From SKNW01 sp050485865 (GTDB taxonomy: Bacteria > Gemmatimonadota > Gemmatimonadetes > Longimicrobiales > Gaopeijiaceae), in NCBI GenBank assembly GCA_050485865.1, contig JBJHCE010000017.1:1-28411 (forward strand): a DNA stretch of 28,411 nt, written 5' to 3'. The position numbers and the translations under genes were made by a program. The notes beneath the pieces were generated by a model. That model had not been told where the DNA came from. It did not search any database and saw only the letters and a program-made list of their open reading frames with translations. Positions 18,146 to 25,198 of this stretch are shown one piece after another. Each line of letters opens with the position of its first letter. Within the stretch, counting starts at the first letter, position 1.

Positions 18146-19120
18146 CCCGTCGGCGAGGGCGTCGAGGGACCTTGCAAAGGTCGGCGAGAGGGTTCCCTCC
18201 GCCACCTCCTGCACCGGACCCCGGAGCGTAACGTCGAGGCCCCCGGACACCCCCACGGTCAGGACCCCGCCGGGCATTTCCACCCGGAGCGTCCCCGGTG
18301 GGAGGATCCCCCGCGCGACTGCGGCCACCGAGGCGGCGCACGAACTCGTCCCTGACGCCGGGGTTCGCCCCACCCCCCGCTCCCAGATCCCGATTTCGAC
18401 GCCGCTCCGGTCCGGGAGGACCCGGGCGAGCTGGACGTTCGTTCCCCGGGTGAAATGGGGGTGGGCCGCGATCCAGGGACCGAGCTCGCGGAGGAGCGGG
18501 CCATCGAGATCGAGCGCCCGGTCGTCGGTGAAGACGACGGCGTGGGGATTCCCGACCCAGACGGGGACTGGCTGGAGCCTCCCCCGTTCGGGATGCAGGA
18601 GCTCGACCCGGGCGGCGCCTCCGTGGGTCGAGGGGGGTGGGGGGCCGACCCATGCCACGGCGTCGAGCGCCCCCTCGCCTGCGCGGGCCTGGCCCAGCTC
18701 CACCTCCACGTCGTGGATTCCGTGGGGATCCCACCCGAAGTGGCGCATCCGGATCTCCTGGCCGCCGCAGCGCACCCGGAGCACTGCGGGGTCGGTCGGG
18801 GTGCCCGGGGCGCCGAGCTCCCGGGCGAGCCATGAAGCGGCGATCCGGAGCCCGTTTCCGCTCCGTTCGAACTCGGATCCGTCGGGGTTGAACATGCGCA
18901 GGGGGACCACGCCGCCCTCCGGCGCCCGGTCCATCACCACGACGATTCCGTCGGACCCCTCGCCCCACCCACGCCGGCAGAGGACCCGGACCCCCTCCGG
19001 GGTGAGTCGCCACCCCCCGCCGGCGCCGGGCACCCCGCCGGAGCCACCGGGGTGGGCCTCCATGACCAGGTAGTCGTTTCCGAGGCCGTGGGCCCGGTAG
19101 AACCGCTCGCCAATGCGCAT
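18137..19120 (-). CDS. dapF: DapF-family epimerase homologue with both catalytic Cys replaced by Ser
   Basis: The 327-residue product follows the diaminopimelate epimerase fold throughout: HGLGNDYLVME near 11-21, FNPDGSEFE near 77-85, GNPHAVVF at 190-197 and WERGVGRTPASGTSSCA at 246-262. DapF interconverts LL- and meso-diaminopimelate for lysine and peptidoglycan using two cysteines acting as acid and base. Here the first (the family CGNG) is Ser87 in RSGNG and the second (family ACGTG) is Ser256 in ASGTSS; the nearby C261 is kept. Either this subfamily works with serines, or the protein has another reaction or none. It is longer than the usual 270-290 residues, mainly through loops. The ATG at 19120 is the last start before the conserved opening. 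No other lysine gene is adjacent. Confidence 0.85.
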   Translation of the reverse strand: MRIGERFYRAHGLGNDYLVMEAHPGGSGGVPGAGGGWRLTPEGVRVLCRRGWGEGSDGIVVVMDRAPEGGVVPLRMFNPDGSEFERSGNGLRIAASWLARELGAPGTPTDPAVLRVRCGGQEIRMRHFGWDPHGIHDVEVELGQARAGEGALDAVAWVGPPPPSTHGGAARVELLHPERGRLQPVPVWVGNPHAVVFTDDRALDLDGPLLRELGPWIAAHPHFTRGTNVQLARVLPDRSGVEIGIWERGVGRTPASGTSSCAASVAAVARGILPPGTLRVEMPGGVLTVGVSGGLDVTLRGPVQEVAEGTLSPTFARSLDALADGPR

Positions 19121-19308
19121 GGGATCGAATTCCGGAGCGAAGGTTGAAACCGTGAACGCGAGGCTGCCGTAGAGACGGACACGAGGGGGGAGCCAGGGGC
19201 TCCTCCGCAACCTTGTGTCCCCGGGCGGCATCGGATGGAGGGAGGACGCCGGCTCCCGACGGGAGGGCGACGTCGAACGGGATGATGACGATGACGAGGA
19301 GGATGACG

Positions 19309-21999
19309 ATGTCAAGCTCGACCGTCGGGGCCGCTGCGGCCGCACTTGCGCTCGGGGCCGCGTGGCTCCTGGCGATTCCCACACCCCTTGCCGCACAGTT
19401 TGCCGACTCGACCGGGCCGTCGGTCCGGGGAACCGACGCCCGGGGCGGTGCGTCCTTTCCGGTGCTTCCGGCCATGCGGATTGCCGGGCGCGCCCCGGTG
19501 ATCGACGGCCGCCTCGACGACGAGGCCTGGCTCCGTGCGCCGGCGGCCCACGGGTTCCTCCAGGTGGATCCCCGCGAGGGCGCACCCGCCACCGACGCCA
19601 CCGAGGTCCGGGTCCTCTACGACGACGAAGCGCTCTACGTGGCGTTTCGGGCCTTCGACAGTGCCCCGGACTCCATCGTGGGGCTCCTGACGCGCCGGGA
19701 CATGAACTCCCAGTCCGACTGGGTGCACCTGGTCGTGGACTCCTATCACGACCGACGGACCGCCTTCCGCTTCTCGGTGAACCCCGCCGGGGTCAAGGTG
19801 GACGCGTACCTCTACGAGGATCACCGGGAGGACACCGGGTGGAACGCGGTCTGGGACGTGGCCACCGCCATCGACGAGGAAGGGTGGACGGCGGAGTTCC
19901 GCATCCCCCTTTCGCAGCTCCGGTTCTCCGGGGCTCCGCTCCAGGACTGGGGCATCAATTTCGCCCGGGACGTGGCCCGGAGGAGCGAGCGTACCGCCTG
20001 GTCGCTCATCCTTCCGCGGGAGAGCGCCGTGGTATCGCGGTTCGGGGTGCTCGAGGGGCTCGAGGAGCTCCCCCGGGTCCGACGGGTCGAGGTGCTTCCG
20101 TATTCGGTCACCAGGCTCCGCCGCGCGCCGGGCGATCCGGCGAACCCCTTCTGGAGCCGGAACGCCCTGGGTGCCGAGGTGGGCGCCGACCTCAAGATGG
20201 GAATCACGAGCGACCTCACCCTCGACGTGACGGTGAACCCGGATTTCGGGCAGGTCGAGGCGGACCCGGCCCAGCTGAACCTCAGCGCCTTCGAGACCTT
20301 CGTTCCCGAGCGTCGTCCCTTCTTCGCGGAGGGCGCGGGAATCTTCCAGGTGGGCATCGGGCTCGGCGACGGCGACGGTGGAAACGAATCCCTCTTCTAC
20401 TCCCGGCGCATCGGCCGGGTACCCCAGGGCGCCTCGCCTCAGGGGGACGGGTGGGTGGATCGTCCAGGGCAGACCCGGATCCTCTCGGCGGCCAAGCTCT
20501 CGGGAAAGACCGGGGGTGGCTGGTCCGTGGGCGTCCTCGGCGCGGTCACCGGAGCCGAGGAGGCGATCCGCCAGGGCTCCGCGGGAGATCCGGTCCGTCG
20601 AACGGTGGAGCCGGTCACGAGCTACTCGGTGGGCCGGATCCAGAGGGACTTCCGCGGAGGCGAGACGACGGTGGGCGGGGTGCTGACCTCGGTGATCCGC
20701 GACGGCGAGGTGGCCTCGGACCTGGGGCTCCGGGACCGGGCGTACAGCGGGGGTGTGGACCTCCGCCACCGGTTCCGCGATGGCACGATGGAGTTCCGGA
20801 GCTACCTCCTCGGTTCCCACGTGACCGGCTCGAAGGAGGCGATCCTCCGGACCCAGCGTTCGTCGGCCCGCTACTTCCAGCGCCCCGATGCGGACCACCT
20901 GACGCTCGACCCGGAGGCCACGTCCCTGTCCGGGTGGACGGGGGCGGCCGAGCTCTGGAAGTCCGGAGGGGGCCCCTGGCGCTGGGCGGTCCTCTCCCAG
21001 TACCGCGCCCCGGGGTTCGAGGTGAATGACCTGGGATTCATGCCCGAGTCGGGATTCTTCAACCAGGTCGCGTACGTGGGATACCGGAGCATGGCCCCCA
21101 CCCGGCACTTCCGGAACTGGGGGGTGAACGTGAATTCCTGGGCCGGGTGGACCGCGGGGTGGGAGCGCACGAATTCCGGGGGCAACGTGAACGCGCACGG
21201 CACCCTCACGAGGAACTGGAACGTGAACGGGGGCGTGAACGTGAACAACGGGGGGCTCAGCCCGACCCTCCTGCGCGGCGGCCCGGCGATCCGGACCGAG
21301 CGAAGCTGGAACGGGTGGTCCGGACTGGGCTCCGACCCCCGCCGGACCCTCCAGCTCGGAGCGAACCACAACTGGTCCGTGCGGCCGGAAGCGGATTCCT
21401 GGAGCCAGTCCGTCTCCCTGAACTCCACCTGGCGTCCCTCGGGTCGGGCCTCGGTCCGGGGAGGACCCTTCGTGACGTGGCGGGAAGAAGACCGCCAGTG
21501 GATCGGACGCGTGGGCTCCGCATCCGGGGACCACTTCCTCTTTGGCCGGATGGAGCAGACCACGGTGGGACTCACCGCCCGCATGGACTTCGCGGTGACG
21601 CCGGACCTCACCTTCCAGCTCTATGCGCAGCCCTTCGTCTCGTCGCAGGCCTTCCACTCGTTCAAGCAGGTGTCGGACCCCAGGGCCCGCCGGTACGAGG
21701 ACCGCCTGTCCGAGGTGGAGGTGGTGCGGGACGGCGACGTGCACCGGGTGGACCTGAACGGCGACGGCACCCTCGAGTCCTTCGGGGTCCCCGACTTCCG
21801 CTTCGGCCAGTTCCGCTCGAACGCGGTCCTTCGGTGGGAGTACCGCCCCGGGTCGACCCTCTTCCTGGTGTGGGCCCAGTCCCGGGACGACGTGGACGGG
21901 GACGGTTCGTTCCAGTTCGGCGAAGGGATGCGGGGCCTCTTCGACCGGCAGCCGGAGAACGTCTTCCTCGTGAAGCTGAGTTACTGGTTCAACCCCTGA
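19309..21999 (+). CDS. Secreted CBM9-like / DUF5916 outer-membrane protein
   Basis: The 896-residue product begins with a signal peptide (about 1-29, ending PTPLAAQ). A carbohydrate-binding family 9-like domain follows, with the typical APVIDGRLDDEAWLRAP near 60 and TAEFRIPLSQLRFSG near 200. The remainder is DUF5916-type beta barrel, recognised by NPDFGQVEADPAQLNLS and FVPERRPFFAEGAGIFQ, and it closes with LSYWFNP. Such proteins are common in Bacteroidota and Gemmatimonadota; their substrate is unknown, and outer-membrane sugar or peptide handling is often assumed. Asn-Val-Asn repeats occur near residues 607-650, and two EF-hand-like loops (DLNGDGTLE, DVDGDGSFQ) lie near the end. The start is placed at ATG 19309 because AGGAGG lies six bases upstream; several earlier ATGs (19282, 19285, 19291, 19303) lack a good site. 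Confidence 0.88.
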   Translation: MSSSTVGAAAAALALGAAWLLAIPTPLAAQFADSTGPSVRGTDARGGASFPVLPAMRIAGRAPVIDGRLDDEAWLRAPAAHGFLQVDPREGAPATDATEVRVLYDDEALYVAFRAFDSAPDSIVGLLTRRDMNSQSDWVHLVVDSYHDRRTAFRFSVNPAGVKVDAYLYEDHREDTGWNAVWDVATAIDEEGWTAEFRIPLSQLRFSGAPLQDWGINFARDVARRSERTAWSLILPRESAVVSRFGVLEGLEELPRVRRVEVLPYSVTRLRRAPGDPANPFWSRNALGAEVGADLKMGITSDLTLDVTVNPDFGQVEADPAQLNLSAFETFVPERRPFFAEGAGIFQVGIGLGDGDGGNESLFYSRRIGRVPQGASPQGDGWVDRPGQTRILSAAKLSGKTGGGWSVGVLGAVTGAEEAIRQGSAGDPVRRTVEPVTSYSVGRIQRDFRGGETTVGGVLTSVIRDGEVASDLGLRDRAYSGGVDLRHRFRDGTMEFRSYLLGSHVTGSKEAILRTQRSSARYFQRPDADHLTLDPEATSLSGWTGAAELWKSGGGPWRWAVLSQYRAPGFEVNDLGFMPESGFFNQVAYVGYRSMAPTRHFRNWGVNVNSWAGWTAGWERTNSGGNVNAHGTLTRNWNVNGGVNVNNGGLSPTLLRGGPAIRTERSWNGWSGLGSDPRRTLQLGANHNWSVRPEADSWSQSVSLNSTWRPSGRASVRGGPFVTWREEDRQWIGRVGSASGDHFLFGRMEQTTVGLTARMDFAVTPDLTFQLYAQPFVSSQAFHSFKQVSDPRARRYEDRLSEVEVVRDGDVHRVDLNGDGTLESFGVPDFRFGQFRSNAVLRWEYRPGSTLFLVWAQSRDDVDGDGSFQFGEGMRGLFDRQPENVFLVKLSYWFNP

Positions 22000-22005
22000 C
22001 ACGGG

Positions 22006-22045
22006 GCGTGGCGGCGCCCGGGCAACGCCAGGGGCGCCGCCACGC
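22006..22045 (+). terminator. 14-bp perfect hairpin after the DUF5916 gene
   Basis: GCGTGGCGGCGCCC (22006-22019) pairs perfectly with 22032-22045 around a 12-base loop, seven bases after the stop. No T-run follows, so termination is likely but not certain. Confidence 0.6.
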
Positions 22046-22052
22046 GTCGAGG

Positions 22053-22105
22053 GCCCCCGCTCCGGGGTGACGCGGGACCGGGCGCGTCGCCACCGGAGCG
22101 GGGGC
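22053..22105 (+). terminator. Second hairpin, 13-bp stem
   Basis: GCCCCCGCTCCGG (22053-22065) pairs perfectly with 22093-22105 around a 27-base loop that can itself fold partly. A T/C-rich stretch (ttgcaccttcttt) follows. Together with the first hairpin it should insulate the efflux operon from upstream transcription. Confidence 0.5.
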
Positions 22106-22151
22106 TTGCACCTTCTTTCACGTACAGTCTTGACTGAACGAAAGATGCAAG
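22105..22151. promoter_or_regulatory. Extended inverted repeat with -35-like element: probable operator of the efflux operon
   Basis: Arms cgtacagtc (22121-22129) and gactgaacg (22132-22140) pair with one mismatch around TT. Outside them TCTTTC (22114-22119) pairs with GAAAGA (22140-22145) and CTTGCA (22105-22110) with TGCAAG (22146-22151), with small offsets on the left arm. The core contains TTGACT (22130-22135), a good -35 element; no clear -10 was found. Position upstream of a MarR-type regulator suggests autoregulation. Confidence 0.6.
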
Positions 22152-22189
22152 CGAAGCTTTTCGGGCGCATCATCCGGATCGTCCAGGCC

Positions 22190-22210
22190 GGACCCCGGAC
22201 CCCGGACCCC
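22190..22210 (+). repeat. Three tandem GGACCCC units in the regulator leader
   Basis: The 7-base unit ggacccc is repeated exactly three times between the dyad and the regulator start at 22225. Copy number could vary by slippage; a function is not evident. Confidence 0.6.
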
Positions 22211-22224
22211 GCAAACCGCAACCG

Positions 22225-22701
22225 ATGACCGAACCCATTCTCAGGCTGATCGAGCGGCTGGGCCTCGAGGCCGAACGCGACGGCCTCCCCCGGATCGCCG
22301 GGCGCATCCTCGGCTTCCTGATGGCCGCCGAGGAGCCCGCCTCCCTCGAACAGATCGCCGACGCGCTCCAGGTGAGCCGTGCCTCCGTGAGTACGAACTG
22401 CAGGCTCCTGGAGCAGATCGGGGCCGCGGAGCAGGTGTCCCTCCCCGGCGACCGGAAGGACTACTACGTCCTGACCTCGAGCTTTCCCGACCGCTTCTTC
22501 GACTTCACCCGGGCCCAGTCCCTCCGGAAGATCGAGATCGCCGAGGAGGCGCTCCGGGAGCTCCACGGGAACGTGGAGCCCGCCCGGTCGCGGATCTCGG
22601 TCTGGCGGGATTTCCACGCCTTCATCCTGGAGGAGCTCGGGGGCGTCGAGGCGCGTTGGCGTGCCCGCGTGAACGAAGGCCACACGGAGGTGAAGCCATG
22701 A
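22225..22701 (+). CDS. GbsR/MarR-type transcriptional regulator of the efflux operon
   Basis: The 158-residue winged-helix protein opens with MTEPILRLIERLGL. A helix-turn-helix lies near 38-66, where SLEQIADALQVSRASVSTNC forms the recognition unit, and the wing is LPGDRKDYYVL near 73-84. The C-terminal half is helical and probably dimerises. The layout matches GbsR-like members of the MarR superfamily, which often repress neighbouring transport genes. It is the first gene of the efflux operon and lies directly behind a long dyad, so autorepression relieved by a small molecule is the simplest model. No strong ribosome site precedes the ATG. The next gene overlaps it by four bases. Confidence 0.87.
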   Translation: MTEPILRLIERLGLEAERDGLPRIAGRILGFLMAAEEPASLEQIADALQVSRASVSTNCRLLEQIGAAEQVSLPGDRKDYYVLTSSFPDRFFDFTRAQSLRKIEIAEEALRELHGNVEPARSRISVWRDFHAFILEELGGVEARWRARVNEGHTEVKP

Positions 22702-24122
22702 TGTCCGGGACCGGATCCGTTCGGCGCGACGCGCGCGCGCTTCTTCCCCTCGCCCCCCTGGCCGGGCTGTTCCTGGGCACACTCCTCCTCCTTCCGATCC
22801 CGGCGTGGGGGCAGACGCCCCTCTCCCTGGCGGAGGCGGAGCGGCGCGCCCTCGAATTCGGTGAGGAAGTGGCACTCGTCCGGGAACGGATGGCCCAGAT
22901 CGAGGACGAGTACGTCCGCGTCCGCGCCGGCGCCCTCCCCGAGATCACCGCGAGCCTGTCGTACAACCGGTCGATCCGGAGCCTCTTCGACGGGATCACC
23001 CTGGGCGGCGGTGACAACGGGAACGGAGAGGAGGACCCCTTCGCCGACCTCCCCTTCGGCCGCCGGAACACATGGTCCGCCGGGCTTCGCGTGACCCAGC
23101 CCCTCTACGTGGGAGGCCGGGTCGCCGTCGCGCTGAGCATTGCCGACAAGATGCGCGAGGGGCTGCGCCTCGAGCTGGCAGAGACCGAGGCCGAGCTCCG
23201 CCTCCAGGTGCGGGAGAGCTACTTCCAGGCCGCCTTCGCGGACCTCCTGGTGGAGATCTCGGAGGAGGCGTACGCGCTTGCCGACGACCAGCTCGGGCAG
23301 GTCGAGCGCTTCCGGGAGCAGGGGATCGCGGCCGAGCTCGACGTGCTGACCGCCCGGGTCGAGCGGGACAACCTGGAGCCCCGTCTCGTCGAGGCCCGGA
23401 ACGCCGCCCGACTCGCGCGGCTCAACCTCCTCAGGCTCGTCCAGCTCCCCTCGGACACGGAACTCGCCCTCACGACTCCCCTGGAGGCCGAGCTTCGCGG
23501 GGTGGACCAGGCCCTTCTCCGCGAGGCCCTCGAGACCCGTGCCCTTCTCCGTGCCACGCGGCTCCTCGTGGGAATCGAGGAGGACCAGGTACGCCTCGCC
23601 CGGGCCGGGTACCGCCCGAGTGCCGGTGCGTTCGCCGACTTCGGGTGGCAGGCGTTTCCCCGGACCTTCCTTCCCGGGGATGTGACCTGGCGGGAGGAGT
23701 GGAGCGCAGGATTCCAGGTCTCGATCCCGATCTTCCACGGCTTCCGCACCCGGGCCGAGGTCTCCTCGGCGCGCTCCGGCGTCCGGCAGGCCACCCTCGA
23801 GCTCAGCCGCCTCACCGAGGGGCTCGAACTCGAGCTCGAGTCCCAGTTCGCCGAGCTCGAGGCCTCCCTGGCCCAGGTGGAAGCCCGGGCCGGGACGGTG
23901 GAGGAGGCCCGGCGGGCCGTGGAGCTCGCGGAACTCCGCTTCGCCGCGGGCTCGGGGACCGCCCTCGAGCTTTCCAACACCCGGCTTCTCCTGTCGCAGG
24001 CCCGGGTCAACCAGGCGGAGGCCCTCCTCCGCCACGTGAACGCCCTTGCACGCCTCGAGCGGGCCGCGGGGGGAACCCTCCCCCTCCTGGCCGAACGCCT
24101 GAACGGATACGACGCACCATGA
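22698..24122 (+). CDS. TolC-like outer-membrane efflux protein
   Basis: The 474-residue outer-membrane factor has a signal peptide of about 38 residues ending in PIPAWGQ. The duplicated OEP architecture follows: two halves of long amphipathic helices joined by strands such as WSAGLRVTQPLYVGGRVAVAL and WSAGFQVSIPIFHGFRT. The start is ATG 22698, which overlaps the regulator stop as ATGA and has GGAGG seven bases upstream. As a trimer it would form the channel through the outer membrane for the fusion protein and RND pump downstream. Length and order are normal for a tripartite efflux system; the substrate cannot be told from sequence. Confidence 0.92.
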   Translation: MMSGTGSVRRDARALLPLAPLAGLFLGTLLLLPIPAWGQTPLSLAEAERRALEFGEEVALVRERMAQIEDEYVRVRAGALPEITASLSYNRSIRSLFDGITLGGGDNGNGEEDPFADLPFGRRNTWSAGLRVTQPLYVGGRVAVALSIADKMREGLRLELAETEAELRLQVRESYFQAAFADLLVEISEEAYALADDQLGQVERFREQGIAAELDVLTARVERDNLEPRLVEARNAARLARLNLLRLVQLPSDTELALTTPLEAELRGVDQALLREALETRALLRATRLLVGIEEDQVRLARAGYRPSAGAFADFGWQAFPRTFLPGDVTWREEWSAGFQVSIPIFHGFRTRAEVSSARSGVRQATLELSRLTEGLELELESQFAELEASLAQVEARAGTVEEARRAVELAELRFAAGSGTALELSNTRLLLSQARVNQAEALLRHVNALARLERAAGGTLPLLAERLNGYDAP

Positions 24123-25198
24123 CGACGCCACCGCCGAAGTCGAAGGAAGCCCCGCGACGGGGGAAGACCGCCTGGGTCCTGGGAATCCTGGGACTCGTGC
24201 TCCTCGTGGCTTTCACCGTCCGCCTGGTGCAGCTCTCCGCCGAGGAGGAGCCTGCCGAGACCGTGGACGAGATCCGCGAGCGGGAGGGAATTCCGGTCCT
24301 CGTGGCCGAGGCCGAGCGCGGCGACCTCGAGGTCTGGCGCACCTTTTCCGGGACCGTGACCGGCGAGCGGGAGTCGGTGCTCCGGGCCCGGAGCGATGAC
24401 GAGGTCCGGGAAGTCCGGGTCCGCGTCGGCGACCGGGTCCGCGCCGGGCAGCTCATCGTGCGGCAGGCCGGCCAGGTTTCCGATGCCCGGGTGCGGCAGG
24501 CCGACGCCGCGGTGGAGCAGGCGGAGCGCCGCGTCGAACGCCTTCGCCCCCTCTGGGAGGCCGGGGCCCTCTCCGACCAGGACTGGGAGGACGCCAACAC
24601 CGCCCTCGAACTCGCCCGGGCCGACCGGGAGGGGCTCGCCGGACTCACCGACGGCCTCGCCCCCATTGGCGGGATCGTCTCGGAAGTCCCGGCCCGGGTG
24701 GGGATGTTCCCCGCCCAGGGCGACCCCCTGGTCCGGATCGTCGACGATTCGGCGTGGCGGATCCCGCTCCGCATGAGCCCCGAGCAGGCCGCGGAGCTTC
24801 GCGAGGGGCAGGAGGCCCGGGTGGGACCGGGCGACGACGCCCCCGAGGGACGGGTGGACCGGGTCACCCTCCAGGCGGACCCCCGCTCCCGCCTGGTGGA
24901 GGTGGACGTCCGCGTGGGTGCGGGGCGCGCGACCGGCCTCCGCCCCGGGACCTTCGCCTCCGTGCGCGTCCTCGTGGACGCCCGGTCGGACGTCGTGCGC
25001 ATCCCCCGGCTCGCCCTTCGTCCGGAAGGGGTCTGGGTGCTGAACGGGAGCGACCGGGTCGAGCTCCGGTCGGTGGAAATCGGGCTCCGGGGTGAGGAGT
25101 GGATCGAGATCCTCTCCGGCGTCGCGCCAGGCGAGCGGGTGGTCACCGAGGGGACGCGCCTCCTCTCCGACGGCGCCCGGGCGCGGGTGGTGGACTGA
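24119..25198 (+). CDS. RND efflux membrane-fusion (periplasmic adaptor) protein
   Basis: The 359-residue product has an N-terminal membrane anchor (about 18-38). A first lipoyl half (GERESVLRARSDDEVREVRV near 81-100) leads to a short alpha-hairpin (about 117-180, including RQADAAVEQAERRVERL). The second lipoyl half, GLAPIGGIVSEVPARVG, follows, then barrel and membrane-proximal domains (RLALRPEGVWVL). It would bridge the RND pump and the TolC-like channel. The ATG overlaps the preceding stop (ATGA). The anchor is a signal anchor with no lipobox cysteine, unlike many lipoprotein adaptors. Confidence 0.92.
   Translation: MTTPPPKSKEAPRRGKTAWVLGILGLVLLVAFTVRLVQLSAEEEPAETVDEIREREGIPVLVAEAERGDLEVWRTFSGTVTGERESVLRARSDDEVREVRVRVGDRVRAGQLIVRQAGQVSDARVRQADAAVEQAERRVERLRPLWEAGALSDQDWEDANTALELARADREGLAGLTDGLAPIGGIVSEVPARVGMFPAQGDPLVRIVDDSAWRIPLRMSPEQAAELREGQEARVGPGDDAPEGRVDRVTLQADPRSRLVEVDVRVGAGRATGLRPGTFASVRVLVDARSDVVRIPRLALRPEGVWVLNGSDRVELRSVEIGLRGEEWIEILSGVAPGERVVTEGTRLLSDGARARVVD

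Noticed and set aside
19121..19308. Divergent promoters between dapF and the DUF5916 gene
   Set aside because: TTGAAA at 19144-19149 is present, but no -10 element lies at acceptable spacing, so no promoter is called in this 188-base spacer.
19312..22875. 1187-residue minus-strand open frame opposite the DUF5916 gene
   Set aside because: No recognisable domain, and it spans two hairpins, an operator and the regulator gene.
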